DNA of 64,000 nucleotides from contig NZ_JAJOMA010000004.1 of assembly GCF_021129235.1 (NCBI RefSeq), forward strand, positions 300,437-364,436, given 5' to 3'. Positions 50,606-59,896 of the stretch are shown here, piece after piece (position 1 is the stretch's first letter; the number at the start of each line of letters is the position of its first letter). The stretch is from Kineosporia mesophila (lineage in GTDB: Bacteria > Actinomycetota > Actinomycetes > Actinomycetales > Kineosporiaceae). The notes under the pieces are model-generated. The model did no database searches. It saw nothing but the letters and a program-made list of their open reading frames with translations, and was not told the origin of the DNA. A program made the position numbers and the translations under genes.

Positions 50606-51013
50606 ACCTACTCCGCCTGACGGGGGAAGTTCCGTGCGCTGTACCGGGTCAGATCTTCCCCAGTAACGATCAGGCCCCTGGGTCAGGCGAGCGCATGGGG
50701 TTCGGGAGCGGCTCGGTGCGGACACCAGGTGACTTCCGAGACCGGCCCCGCAGCCGAAACTGATGCGCTCCCGCGAACCGCGCACCCTCCACCGAGGACG
50801 CCAGGTGGCCCCACCGGGCCACCGTTCCCTCCACCATCCATCAGACAATCACCCGGCCGGGAGACACCCCCACCGCCCGGTGATCCTGATCAGCCCCCAC
50901 CCGCCCCCAGCTCACCGAGGTGACCGGTGGGACTGGGGCTCGACGGCGTCCTCAGGCCCGAAAAGCTTGTGCTCCCGGCCCGAAGGGACGAGGGCACCGG
51001 CGCGACGGAGGGA

Positions 51014-51703
51014 TCAGCGGTAGGCGCGGTGCAGGGCCACGATGCCACCGGAGAGGTTGCGGTGGCTGACCTTGTCCCAGCCGGCGCCGTACAGCTTGGC
51101 GGCCAGGCCACGCTGGTCGGGCCAGGCCCGGATGGACTCGGCCAGGTAGACGTAGGCGTCGGGGTTGGAGCTGACCACCTTGGCCACCTCGGGCAGGGCG
51201 CGCATCAGGTACTCGGTGTAGACGGTGCGCCAGGGGGCCCAGGTGGGGTGGGAGAACTCGCAGACCACGAGCTTTCCGCCGGGCTTGGTGACGCGGCGCA
51301 TCTCGGCCAGGGCGGCGTCGACGTCGACCACGTTGCGCAGGCCGAAGCTGATGGTGACGGCGTCGAACGAGGCGTCGGCGAAGGGGAGCTTCGTGGCGTC
51401 ACCGGCGACGAAGGGCAGGTCGGCGCGGCGGGTCTTGCCCACGCGCAGCATGCCCAGGCTGAAGTCGCAGGGCACGGTCTGCACCCCGGCGTCGGCGAAG
51501 GGCTCGCTCGAGGTACCGGTGCCGGCGGCCAGGTCGAGCACGGACTGGCCGGGACGCAGGTCGAGGGCCTGCGCGACCAGCTTCCGCCAGCGGACGTCCT
51601 GGCGCATCGCCAGCACGGTGTTCGTCAGGTCGTAGCGAGCGGCGACACCGTCGAACATGCTCGCCACCTCATGTGGCGTCTTCTCCAGACCAGCGCGGGA
51701 CAT
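51014..51703 (-). CDS. menG: Demethylmenaquinone methyltransferase (UbiE/MenG)
   Basis: A 229-residue SAM-dependent methyltransferase that performs the last step of menaquinone synthesis. It shows [16 protein letters not shown] at the N-terminus, the SAM motif [12 protein letters not shown] (near residue 55) and [20 protein letters not shown], the UbiE family signature. ATG at 51703 has GGGAG 10 nt upstream. The frame is open back to 51859 without family similarity. It is divergent from menF. Confidence 0.93.
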   Translation of the reverse strand: MSRAGLEKTPHEVASMFDGVAARYDLTNTVLAMRQDVRWRKLVAQALDLRPGQSVLDLAAGTGTSSEPFADAGVQTVPCDFSLGMLRVGKTRRADLPFVAGDATKLPFADASFDAVTISFGLRNVVDVDAALAEMRRVTKPGGKLVVCEFSHPTWAPWRTVYTEYLMRALPEVAKVVSSNPDAYVYLAESIRAWPDQRGLAAKLYGAGWDKVSHRNLSGGIVALHRAYR

Positions 51704-51918
51704 GGTGTCGATGCTCCCACGGGCAGGCCCGGAGCGCTCCATCGCGCCCGTTCGGACCTCGTTCAGACCTGAGGTGCGCGAGTTCACAGTTGCCTGAGGC
51801 ACGCAGGTGACAGGCGTGATCAACTGGGACGATGCCCGATACGCCGGGTTCGCGAGCACCCGGGAGGGTGGCCCCGGCAGTGAACGTCTGCCGATGCGCT
51901 CCTAATCTGGAAGCCATC

Positions 51919-53178
51919 ATGACCATTGCTCCCGCCCTGGCTCCCCTGGTCGCCCGCACCGTGGCGATCTCCGACCCCGGTCCGCTCCTGTCCCTGCTCC
52001 CGCCCGGCCCCGGTCTGTCCTGGGTCCGCCGCGGGGAGGGCCTGGTCGGCTGGGGCGAGGCGATGCGGATCACCGGTGAGGGCGAGACCCGGTTCGGTTC
52101 GGTGGCCCGCACCTGGGCCGAGACGGCACGCCACGCGGTCGTGCGCGACGAGGTCCGGCTGCCCGGCACCGGTCCGGTGGCCTTCGGCTCGTTCGCCTTC
52201 TCGGCCGGCTCCCCGGCCGGTGGGGTGCTGATCGTGCCCGAGGTGGTGGTCGGTTTCCGGGGTGACACCTGGTGGCTGACCACGATCAGCGCCGACGGGG
52301 CGCTGCCGGCGCCGGTCGCGCTGACCTCCTACGAGCGTGAGCTGACCGCCCCGCAAGACACGCAGTTCGTGCCCGGCGCGCTCGACCCGCAGGAGTGGAA
52401 GGCCGCGGTCGCCGAGGCGATCGGCCGGATCGGGGCCGGTGAGGTGGAGAAGGTGGTGCTGGCGCGCGACGTGCTGGCCCACACCGTCGACGACGTCGAC
52501 CCCCGCGACCTGCTGGCCCGGCTGGCCACCGGCTACCCGAACTGCTGGACCTTCAGCGTCGACGGCCTGATCGGCGCCACCCCGGAGATGCTGGTCAAGC
52601 TGGAACGCGGACTGGTGACCTCGCGGGTTCTGGCCGGCACGATCCGGCGCACCCAGAACGACGAGCAGGACCTGGCCCTGGCCGCCTCCCTGGCCCGCTC
52701 CAGCAAGGATCTGGAGGAGCACGAGTACGCCGTGCGCTCCGTGGCCGAGGCCCTGGCCCCGCACTGCACCACGACGAACGTGCCCGACTCCCCGTTCGTG
52801 CTGCACCTGCCCAACGTGATGCACCTGGCCACGGACGTGACCGGGGTGCTCGCCGACGGCGCCACCTCGCTCGACCTGGCCGCCGCGCTGCACCCCTCGG
52901 CCGCGGTCTGCGGCACGCCCACCCCGGCCGCCGCCAAACTGATCGAGTCGGTCGAGGGCATGGACCGCGGGCGGTACGCCGGGCCGGTCGGCTGGGTCGA
53001 CGCGGCCGGCGACGGCGAGTGGGGCATCGCGCTGCGCTGCGCTGCACTCACCGACGAGAACCCGCGCCGGCTGCGGCTCTTCGCGGGCTGCGGGATCGTG
53101 GCGGGGTCCGACCCGGAGGCCGAGCTGGCCGAGTCCGAGGCCAAACTGCTGCCGATCCGGGGTGCCCTCAGCCGATAG
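51919..53178 (+). CDS. menF: Isochorismate synthase
   Basis: A 419-residue chorismate-binding enzyme converting chorismate to isochorismate, the first committed step toward menaquinone. It has the catalytic region VEKVVLARDVLAH, GATPEMLVKL, TSRVLAGTIRRTQND, KDLEEHEYAV and the C-terminal CGIVAGSDPEAELAE with the Mg2+ Glu. A siderophore-type isochorismate synthase is the alternative, but the men context supports MenF. ATG at 51919 has GGAAG 5 nt upstream. It ends convergent with menD, overlapping by 11 bp. Confidence 0.9.
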   Translation: MTIAPALAPLVARTVAISDPGPLLSLLPPGPGLSWVRRGEGLVGWGEAMRITGEGETRFGSVARTWAETARHAVVRDEVRLPGTGPVAFGSFAFSAGSPAGGVLIVPEVVVGFRGDTWWLTTISADGALPAPVALTSYERELTAPQDTQFVPGALDPQEWKAAVAEAIGRIGAGEVEKVVLARDVLAHTVDDVDPRDLLARLATGYPNCWTFSVDGLIGATPEMLVKLERGLVTSRVLAGTIRRTQNDEQDLALAASLARSSKDLEEHEYAVRSVAEALAPHCTTTNVPDSPFVLHLPNVMHLATDVTGVLADGATSLDLAAALHPSAAVCGTPTPAAAKLIESVEGMDRGRYAGPVGWVDAAGDGEWGIALRCAALTDENPRRLRLFAGCGIVAGSDPEAELAESEAKLLPIRGALSR

Positions 53179-54841
53179 CCCGGCGGAGCCTGTCCGTCAG
53201 CTCACGGTGCCGCGTGCGGTCGATCTCCACGTGCAGTAAAGAGATGCCGATGATGGACGAGGTAAGCCTCGCTTCCAGCTCGGTGGCGTCGGCGACCCTG
53301 GTGTAGGCCACTGCGTAGCCCCGGGCCAGGGCCTCCAGGTCGACCTGCTGGGGCGTGCCGAAAACCCTCTCGTAGTGACGGTTCTGGGCATCGCCGCGCT
53401 CGGCCCGGGCCCCGTGCTCGAGCGTGGCGAAGATGCCGCCGCCGTGGTCGTCCACCACCACGATCTGCAGGTCGGGCCGCGGCTCGCCGGGCCCCAGCAG
53501 CAACGCGTTGGCGTCGTGCAGGAAGGTCAGGTCGCCGAGCAGCAGCCGGGTGGTGCGGCCGGAGGCGAGCGCGGCCCCGATCGCCGTGGAGATCGTGCCG
53601 TCGATGCCCGCGAGGCCCCGGTTGGCCATCAGCTGGGCGCCGTGGGGGATCCGCGCCACCAGGTCGAGGTCGCGGATCGGGTTGCTGGAGCCGGAGAAGA
53701 GCAATTCGTCCGGTCCGGTGGCCCCGGCGATCTGCCGGGCGACGAGCTGGCCGGTGAGCCGCTCCTCGTCGTCGATCACCGCGCCGATCGCCTTCTCAGC
53801 CTCCTGGGCAGCGGAAAGCCATTCGCCGAGCCAGGTCTCGTCCTGCGCGGGGTGCCCGGCCACGGTCACGGCCGGGACGACGATCCGGGCCCGGCGGCCG
53901 GCGTCGCTCCAGTCGGGGCGGGGCGAGACGACGATGATCTCGACCGCGCTCGACGAGAGCAGCCGGGTGACCGGGCGGGACAGCGTCGGGCGGCCGAAAA
54001 CGACGACCCGTTCGATTTTCTCGCCGAGCCGGGTGCCCAGCAGCAGGCGGTAGGGCGCGGCCGTGGTGGAGTCACGGACGCCCGAGGAGGGTTCGGCGAG
54101 CAGCGGCCAGCCGACGCGACGAGCCAGGTCGGCGGCTTCGGGGCCGGCGCCGTCACCGGCGAGAACGACCGTGCGGGGGCCGAGTTCGAGCGGGAACGGG
54201 ACCGGTGGCGCGGGTTCGGGGATGACGGTGAGACCGGGGGCCGGCTCGTCGGTGAGGGGCTCGGGCCAGGGGCCGGGCTCGCCCTCGTCGGGGGTGAGGG
54301 GCTCGGCGAAGCCGATGTTGAGCTGGACCGGGCCGGGGGTGTGGCCGAGCCGGCCCCGGGCGGCGGCCACGGCCCGGGAGGCGACGTTACGCCAGCCCGC
54401 GACCTGCCCGGCCCGGTGCCCGGTGGGGGCGGGGATCTCGCCGAACCAGCGCACGGCCGAGCCGAAGAGCTTGACCTGGTCGGTCGTCTGGCTGGCCCCG
54501 GTGCCCCGTAGTTCGTGCGGCCGGTCGGCGGAGAGCACCAGCAGGGGCACCCCGGCGTGGGCCGCCTCCAGCACCGCGGGGTGCAGGTTGGCCACGGCGG
54601 TGCCGGAGGTGGTGACCACGGCGGCCGGGACCCCGCCGCCCCGGGCCAGACCCAGCGCCAGGAAGGCGGCCGTGCGCTCGTCGATGCGCACGTGCAGATC
54701 AAGCACCCCGGCGTCGGCGGCCTCGGCCAGGGCGTAGGCCAGCGGGGCGGAGCGACTGCCCGGGCAGAGCACGACATGCCGCACGCCGAGACGGGCGAGG
54801 GAGTCGACCAGGACGGTGGCCAGGGCGGTCGAGGGGTTCAC
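53168..54841 (-). CDS. menD: 2-succinyl-5-enolpyruvyl-6-hydroxy-3-cyclohexene-1-carboxylate synthase
   Basis: A 557-residue TPP enzyme joining isochorismate and 2-oxoglutarate. It shows LCPGSRSAPLAYALAEA, HVRIDERTAAFLALGLARG (catalytic Glu) and GTAVANLHPAV at the N-terminal TPP domain, and GDLTFLHDANALLLG (Mg-TPP) at the C-terminal one. GTG at 54841 is the first start in frame. It uses 2-oxoglutarate, also the likely substrate of KorAB. Confidence 0.94.
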   Translation of the reverse strand: MNPSTALATVLVDSLARLGVRHVVLCPGSRSAPLAYALAEAADAGVLDLHVRIDERTAAFLALGLARGGGVPAAVVTTSGTAVANLHPAVLEAAHAGVPLLVLSADRPHELRGTGASQTTDQVKLFGSAVRWFGEIPAPTGHRAGQVAGWRNVASRAVAAARGRLGHTPGPVQLNIGFAEPLTPDEGEPGPWPEPLTDEPAPGLTVIPEPAPPVPFPLELGPRTVVLAGDGAGPEAADLARRVGWPLLAEPSSGVRDSTTAAPYRLLLGTRLGEKIERVVVFGRPTLSRPVTRLLSSSAVEIIVVSPRPDWSDAGRRARIVVPAVTVAGHPAQDETWLGEWLSAAQEAEKAIGAVIDDEERLTGQLVARQIAGATGPDELLFSGSSNPIRDLDLVARIPHGAQLMANRGLAGIDGTISTAIGAALASGRTTRLLLGDLTFLHDANALLLGPGEPRPDLQIVVVDDHGGGIFATLEHGARAERGDAQNRHYERVFGTPQQVDLEALARGYAVAYTRVADATELEARLTSSIIGISLLHVEIDRTRHRELTDRLRRAIG

Positions 54842-54962
54842 CGGGCAATCACGGATTCATGGTCCCAGGTGCCACAGCTCCGGCACCTCGGGCCTCGGTC
54901 GGGTTCTTGATCGACGGGGAGGTTTTGCACGATCACGACCTGGGTGGCTCGTTGATCGTGTT

Positions 54963-57900
54963 CTACGGGCGGCGCTTCCCGGTTCTCAGCCATTCCAGCC
55001 AGGGCGGCCGGTTCACCGCGCGCTCGGCTCCCCGCGGCCGGCGCAGCGGGGGCGGGGGCGGCGAGTCGGTGTCGGCACCCGGGGTGTCGTGGTCGTAGGG
55101 ACGGTCGTCCGGGGTCAGGCCGTGCGGGGGTGTGGCCCGGAAAGGCAGCTCGGGCAGCCGGATCGGGCCGGTCGAGAGGTAGCCGCCCAGGGCCGAGCGG
55201 GCCGCCCGCAGCCGGAAGCGCAGGTCCCGGTCGGACTCCCCCGCCGTCACCACCCGGCTGCTGGTCACCTCGGGCTCGTCGTTGTGGAACGGGAACGGGT
55301 CGACGGCCGGCACGGCGCCGGGCAGGGCCTGCTCCCAGAACGTGCGCAGCGCGACCCGGTCGACGGGGCCCGGGGTGGAGCGCACCTCGGCCTCCGCCAG
55401 GGCGGCCAGGGACGCCGTCAGGCGGGTGGCGGCATCGGCGCCACGGGTCGGGGGCGAGGCGAAGGCGACCCCGGAGGCGGCCTCGTTCTCCGTCTCCACC
55501 AGCCGCCGCAGTACCGGGCCGACCGGCAGCGCGGACAGCCGGGGCACGTCGGAGCCGGTGGCCCGCAGAGCCTGCGGCGCGAGCTCGCCCGGGCGCAGCA
55601 CGGCCCGGGTCGAGGCCATCACGACCTCGCCGGCCAGACGGTGCCGGTTCTGCCGGAGGATGCCCGCGACCAGGGGCAGCGCGGCGTCCAGACCGAGCGG
55701 CACCGCCTCGCGCCAGGCCCGGCCGACCGGCACCACGGGCAGACGCGAGCGCAGCTCGGTGTCGCGCTGGGCGGGTTCGGCGGCGATCGCGACGGCGAAG
55801 GCGGCGACGGTGACCCGCGGCGCGATCAGGCGGCGCTGTCCGGGATCCAGGCCGGGCCAGGCCCGGTCGGCGAACATCAGCAGTTCGGCGGCGCGGCGGT
55901 GCAGCCCGTCGTCCTGTTCCTGCCAGCCCGGCCCGGTGACGGCCAGCAGGTTGAGCAGCTGGGCCTGGGCGTCGCTGACGCCCGTGCGGCGCGGTCGCTC
56001 CCGGCCGTCCTGGTCGCGGCGGGGCAGGAAGTCGACGCGTTTGAGCAGGGCCGCGGCCAGGCGGGCGCTGTCGGTGTCGTCCAGCCAGTCGGCCAGGTGC
56101 TGCAGGGCGACCGGCACCAGGTGGGGCATCAGCTTGGGCGAGGCCGGCTCGGCGATCTGCAGGAGCAGGGCGGCACTCCACGGCTCGCCCGCGGCCAGCC
56201 GGTCGAAGACGCCCGCGACCAGTGGTTCCGGGTCGGCCTGGGGGTTCGCGTCGACGGCCAGGCGCAGCAGGTGCCGCACCGCGGGCCCGCGCAGGCGGGG
56301 GTCACCGGTGATCCGGCCGGTCGCCGAGGCCACCGCCACCTCCAGCGCCACCCGGTCCGGACCCCGGCCGAGGTCGGCCGCGGCGAGTTCCTCGGGGCGC
56401 AGCCGGGCCAGCCGGTCGGCGTCCACCGCCGGGGCGACCAGGGCCAGGACCGGGGCCGGGAGCCGTTCCCCGGGGCGCCGGTCGGAGTGCAGCCAGCCGC
56501 CGGGCTCGTGCCCGGCCCCGGCCAGGTGCGGCACGATCCAGCGGGCCAGCGCGGCCTCGTCGAGCGACCCGGCCTGCTCGGCGATCCGGACGCCCAGGGC
56601 GCCGTCCTCGGTGAGCAGGCGCGCGGCGCGGTCGGCCAGCAGTTCCAGCCCGGCCGCGGCGAGATCCGGCCCGTGCACGAGTCGCGCGGCGCGATGGGCG
56701 AAGTCGATGGCGCGCAGCAGCAGCACGCCGTGCCGGACGCCGGCCTCGCCCTCGCCGGCCGGGCGGGCCAGCCGGTCAGTCAGCTTGGCCAGCGGCGAGC
56801 GCAGCCGGGTGGCCAGGCCCGGGTCGAAACGGATGGTCGCGGGCAGCGGCGGCGGGTGCTGGAGGAACCAGTCGTCGTCGTCGAGGGCGAGGTAGAGGTA
56901 GCTCTCGAAGGCCGCCTGCACCAGGGCGGGGCGCGGTGGGTCGGCCTCGCGGGCCGAGACCAGCCGGTCCCAGGCCTGGGCGGCGTTGTCGACCGTGGCC
57001 GCGACCAGCGAGGCCAGCGCGGCGGCGAGATCGTCGGACAGCTGCAGGCCGGTCGGGGTGTCGCGCAGGATGATGCGGGTGGCCGTGGGCAGGGCCAGCG
57101 GCAGCCCCGGGGTGAGCGCGACGGCGGCGGCGAGGAACCAGGCGGCGTTGGTGAAGTCCTGGCCCGGCCATCCGTGACCGCGGGGCCCCGAGGGTGGGGT
57201 GGTCATCGCGATCTCGTCGATGCGGCGCAGACATCGCTCCAGCGCCCCGGGCTCCTCCCCGACCGCGTCGAGCGCCAGGCGGGACCAGTCGGTGACCCGC
57301 ACGCGCTGACCCAGATGGGTACGGCGGTAGACCTGGTTGCCGGCGGCCACGACGGTGGCCTCCACGCGCGGGTCGACGATGACGACGGGCAGGTCGTCGC
57401 CGCGGGGCAGGGTGCGGGGCGAGTCCAGGTCGGCCTCGAGCACCACGCTGAGTACCGGTGTGCGCCAGCCCTCGGGGTCGTCCTCCTGCAACGCGGCCGA
57501 GATCAGGTCGCCCTCGCCCCCGGCCTCGGCGCTGGCGCGGGCCAGCACGTCGGTGAGCCGCTCGAAGGTGGAGAACGACAGCCGCATGCCCACCGAGGGC
57601 GGGACGAGGAAACTGACCAGGCCGATCCACCGGGCACCGGTGTCGATGCTGGGTGCGGCGAGCACCGCCGGAGGGCCACCGGCGGCGGCCGCCGCCACCG
57701 CGTCCATCAAGGTACCCAGGGCCCCGGGCCGGAACTGCGGGTCGGCCACGAAGTCGACCACCCGGCTGCGGTCGATCACCGGGCCGGGCCCGGCCGCCGG
57801 GCCGGACGCGAAGTCGCTGTCGAAGTCGCTGTCCAGGGCCTCGAGCGACTCCAGGGAGACCAGCGAGCCGAAGAGCTGCGCGTAGCGCACCACCGGGGCC

Positions 57901-58079
57901 ACCGGAGGCTGCGCCCACTGCGGGGCCGCCCAGAGCTCGACCGGCCGGAGGAATCCGGGCACCGGGGAACGGCTCGCGGCGTCGGGGTCGACGAGGACAT
58001 GGCTGTGGGAGCGGTGCTGGTAGTACCAGACCGCATCCTGCCCACGGAGGGTGAACCTCATCCGTGGTTCGCGGACCAC
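54963..58079 (-). CDS. GTPase-associated protein 1-like (GAP1-N2) large protein
   Basis: A protein of up to 1038 residues. Residues about 10-230 resemble the GAP1-N2 domain of actinobacterial 'GTPase-associated protein 1': HSHVLVDPDA, LRPVELWAAPQWA, then FLVPPSVGMRLSFSTFERL. The rest is helical and rich in Ala, Leu and Arg, consistent with the GAP1 middle and C-terminal regions, and ends in a Pro-rich tail. Family members known to me have about 60-80 more residues at the N-terminus, absent here because the frame closes and menB begins 80 bp away on the other strand. No GTPase gene lies next to it. GTG at 58079 or ATG at 58061 are the possible starts. The assignment rests on remembered family patterns. 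Confidence 0.6.
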   Translation of the reverse strand: MVREPRMRFTLRGQDAVWYYQHRSHSHVLVDPDAASRSPVPGFLRPVELWAAPQWAQPPVAPVVRYAQLFGSLVSLESLEALDSDFDSDFASGPAAGPGPVIDRSRVVDFVADPQFRPGALGTLMDAVAAAAAGGPPAVLAAPSIDTGARWIGLVSFLVPPSVGMRLSFSTFERLTDVLARASAEAGGEGDLISAALQEDDPEGWRTPVLSVVLEADLDSPRTLPRGDDLPVVIVDPRVEATVVAAGNQVYRRTHLGQRVRVTDWSRLALDAVGEEPGALERCLRRIDEIAMTTPPSGPRGHGWPGQDFTNAAWFLAAAVALTPGLPLALPTATRIILRDTPTGLQLSDDLAAALASLVAATVDNAAQAWDRLVSAREADPPRPALVQAAFESYLYLALDDDDWFLQHPPPLPATIRFDPGLATRLRSPLAKLTDRLARPAGEGEAGVRHGVLLLRAIDFAHRAARLVHGPDLAAAGLELLADRAARLLTEDGALGVRIAEQAGSLDEAALARWIVPHLAGAGHEPGGWLHSDRRPGERLPAPVLALVAPAVDADRLARLRPEELAAADLGRGPDRVALEVAVASATGRITGDPRLRGPAVRHLLRLAVDANPQADPEPLVAGVFDRLAAGEPWSAALLLQIAEPASPKLMPHLVPVALQHLADWLDDTDSARLAAALLKRVDFLPRRDQDGRERPRRTGVSDAQAQLLNLLAVTGPGWQEQDDGLHRRAAELLMFADRAWPGLDPGQRRLIAPRVTVAAFAVAIAAEPAQRDTELRSRLPVVPVGRAWREAVPLGLDAALPLVAGILRQNRHRLAGEVVMASTRAVLRPGELAPQALRATGSDVPRLSALPVGPVLRRLVETENEAASGVAFASPPTRGADAATRLTASLAALAEAEVRSTPGPVDRVALRTFWEQALPGAVPAVDPFPFHNDEPEVTSSRVVTAGESDRDLRFRLRAARSALGGYLSTGPIRLPELPFRATPPHGLTPDDRPYDHDTPGADTDSPPPPPLRRPRGAERAVNRPPWLEWLRTGKRRP

Positions 58080-58146
58080 TTCGTCACCACCCCCGCCCTG
58101 GGGCTCGCCATGCGGGGGCCGAGCCGGTGCGCGAAGCCGGTCGGCC

Positions 58147-58152
58147 TATTCT
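58147..58152 (+). promoter_or_regulatory. -10 box of menB (leaderless)
   Basis: TATTCT fits TAnnnT and ends 7 nt before the menB GTG, with no Shine-Dalgarno site between. This is the spacing expected for a leaderless mRNA. Confidence 0.5.
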
Positions 58153-58159
58153 CGGTCGG

Positions 58160-59110
58160 GTGACGAGTTCCCACGATGCCGATCAGACCGTTTCCGAGAT
58201 CTTCGATCCGCAGTCGTGGGAGTCCGTTCCCGAATACGACTTTACCGACATCACCTATCACAGATGTACCCGATCGGGTCCGGCCGGCCGGACGGTGCGT
58301 ATCGCCTTCCACCGGCCCGAGGTCCGCAACGCCTTCCGCCCGCACACCGTGGACGAGCTCTACCAGGCCCTCGACCACGCCCGGCGCACCCCTGACGTGG
58401 GTACCGTGCTGCTCACCGGCAACGGCCCGAGCGCGAAGGACGGCGGCTGGGCCTTCTGCTCCGGCGGCGACCAGCGCATCCGCGGCCGCTCGGGGTACCA
58501 GTACGCGGAGGGCGAGACCGCCGAGACCGTGGACTCCGCCCGGACGAAGGTGGAGGGTGGCCGGCTGCACATCCTGGAGGTGCAGCGGCTGATCCGCACC
58601 ATGCCCAAGGTGGTGATCGCCGTGGTGAACGGCTGGGCCGCCGGGGGCGGGCACAGCCTGCACGTGGTCTGCGACCTGACCATCGCCAGCCGTCAGCACG
58701 CGCGGTTCAAGCAGACGGACGCGGACGTCGGGTCTTTCGACGCCGGTTACGGATCCGCCTACCTGGCGAAGATGGTGGGTCAGAAGAACGCCCGGGAGAT
58801 CTTCTTCCTGGGCCGGGCCTACGACGCCGAGACCATGCAGCGGATGGGCGCCGTCAACGAGGTGGCCGACCACGCCGAGCTGGAGAACGCGGCGCTGCGG
58901 ATGGCCGCCGAGATCAACGGCAAGAGCCCGACCGCGCAGCGCATGCTGAAGTTCGCGTTCAACCTGACCGACGACGGGCTGATGGGTCAGCAGGTGTTCG
59001 CCGGTGAGGCGACGCGGCTGGCCTACATGACGGACGAGGCGGTCGAGGGGCGCGACTCGTTCCTCCAGAAGCGCGAACCCGACTGGAGCCCGTACCCCTA
59101 CTACTACTGA
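58160..59110 (+). CDS. menB: 1,4-dihydroxy-2-naphthoyl-CoA synthase
   Basis: A 316-residue crotonase-fold enzyme that closes the naphthalene ring of menaquinone. It has WAFCSGGDQRIRG (oxyanion hole), GWAAGGGHSLHVVCDLTIAS and DADVGSFDAGYGSAYLAK (catalytic loop), and ends with the family's YPYYY-type C-terminus. The N-terminal 30 residues are longer than in the E. coli enzyme. GTG at 58160 follows a -10 box at leaderless spacing. Confidence 0.95.
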   Translation: MTSSHDADQTVSEIFDPQSWESVPEYDFTDITYHRCTRSGPAGRTVRIAFHRPEVRNAFRPHTVDELYQALDHARRTPDVGTVLLTGNGPSAKDGGWAFCSGGDQRIRGRSGYQYAEGETAETVDSARTKVEGGRLHILEVQRLIRTMPKVVIAVVNGWAAGGGHSLHVVCDLTIASRQHARFKQTDADVGSFDAGYGSAYLAKMVGQKNAREIFFLGRAYDAETMQRMGAVNEVADHAELENAALRMAAEINGKSPTAQRMLKFAFNLTDDGLMGQQVFAGEATRLAYMTDEAVEGRDSFLQKREPDWSPYPYYY

Positions 59111-59239
59111 ATCTCCGGAACTGCGGCTCCCGTCGCGCTGCTCCCTGCGGATTCGGGACCTACTCTCAGCCTGAGCCCGGTCACAACGAGCGAAGAACGT
59201 GGCAGGCTTGGGGACACCGACAGAAGGGGGAGCGGAGTC

Positions 59240-59614
59240 GTGCTGCTGACCACCTTGCCCGCGCTGCTCTACATCGGCCTGATCGTGTATTCGGTGTTCG
59301 ATGTGCTGCAGACGCCGCCCGACGAGCTGTACCGCCTGACCCGGGGCCAATGGGTTGCCGTGATCATCGTGGTACCGCTCTTCGGCGCCGTGCTCTGGCT
59401 GCTGGCTACCGGACCGCGGCGGGGCCGCCACGAGCACGCCCCGGGCCATCCCTCCGGCACCGGATGGGCCGCCGAGGGCATGACCCAGTACCCGGTCGGG
59501 CCCGACGACGACCCGGACTTCATCGCCGGTCTGGCCCGGGCGCAGCGCAAGCGCACCCTGACCCGGCCCGACGAGGAGTCCGAGAAGCCCGAGAAGGAAG
59601 ACCCCGACAATTGA
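59240..59614 (+). CDS. PLDc_N-domain membrane protein
   Basis: A 124-residue protein with two helices (about 4-22 and 36-58) matching the PLDc_N (phospholipase D-nuclease N-terminal) membrane domain: YIGLIVYSVFDVLQTPPDE and RGQWVAVIIVVPLFGAVLWL. A 60-residue charged C-terminal tail follows. Such proteins lie next to menaquinone genes in many actinobacteria, but their role is unknown. GTG at 59240 has GGGGGAG upstream. Its stop lies inside the 50-bp palindrome that ends the gene. Confidence 0.83.
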   Translation: MLLTTLPALLYIGLIVYSVFDVLQTPPDELYRLTRGQWVAVIIVVPLFGAVLWLLATGPRRGRHEHAPGHPSGTGWAAEGMTQYPVGPDDDPDFIAGLARAQRKRTLTRPDEESEKPEKEDPDN

Positions 59615-59658
59615 GGACGCGGTTGGGCACCCATGGGTGCCCAACCGCGTCCTCAATT
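59609..59658. terminator. 50-bp perfect palindrome, bidirectional terminator
   Basis: Positions 59609-59633 and 59634-59658 are exact reverse complements (25 bp each, no unpaired centre), reading AATTGAGGACGCGG at one end and CCGCGTCCTCAATT at the other. It separates the PLDc_N gene (whose TGA lies within it) from the opposed remnant at 59664. The ends match the hairpins at 3006 and 23819. Confidence 0.85.
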
Positions 59659-59663
59659 ATTGA

Positions 59664-59895
59664 TCAGAGCAGTTCCCGGGCGATGATTTTCAGGTCGTCC
59701 AGGGCGTGCCGCCCCGGAGCCGGGATCGGCTGCACGCAGACGTGGTCGGCCCCGGCCTCGCGGTGCTGCCGCACACGCTCGAGCGCGTCGGGGCCCCAGC
59801 CGAACAGGCCGTCGATCAACCGGTCGCTGCCGCCGTTCTCCACGTCGGCCGGTTCGAAGCCCGGGTGTGCTCGGGCGTGGTCAGGTAGGGCAGAC
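59664..59895 (-). pseudogene. C-terminal remnant of an LLM-class F420-dependent oxidoreductase
   Basis: Only the last 75 or so residues survive. GFEPADVENGGSDRLIDGLF and REAGADHVCVQPIP match the C-terminus of luciferase-like F420-dependent oxidoreductases (TIGR03620 group). Just upstream a second frame reads GLPYLTTPEHTR, which fits the preceding family segment, so a deletion or frameshift lies between (near 59860). The remnant begins directly after the stop of the 59897 gene and has no start of its own. It looks like decay of a former gene truncated by rearrangement. Confidence 0.72.
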
Positions 59896-59896
59896 C

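Larger units (their letters stand above)
49334..51013. other. 1.68-kb gene-free region between nuoA and menG
   Basis: No frame shows protein-like composition across this stretch; the short open frames in 49750-50850 run through tandem repeats or lack starts with ribosome sites. The part 49550-49930 is clearly more AT-rich and may hold promoter or RNA signals. The part 50160-50610 is repetitive. It should include the nuo1 promoter on the minus strand and the 3' end of menG. A minus-strand TAGGAT hexamer near 49394-49399 is a weak -10 candidate for nuoA. Confidence 0.65.

Noticed and set aside
49833..50620. Two overlapping open frames through the repeats
   Set aside because: They exist only because the repeat unit lacks stops; no ribosome site, no family match, and the repeat period changes frame.
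54816..58163. A plus-strand open frame of 1115 codons
   Set aside because: It is the antisense shadow of menD's end and the GAP1-like gene; its composition (Arg, Gly, Gln, Val-rich) is typical of high-GC antisense frames and no domain is visible.
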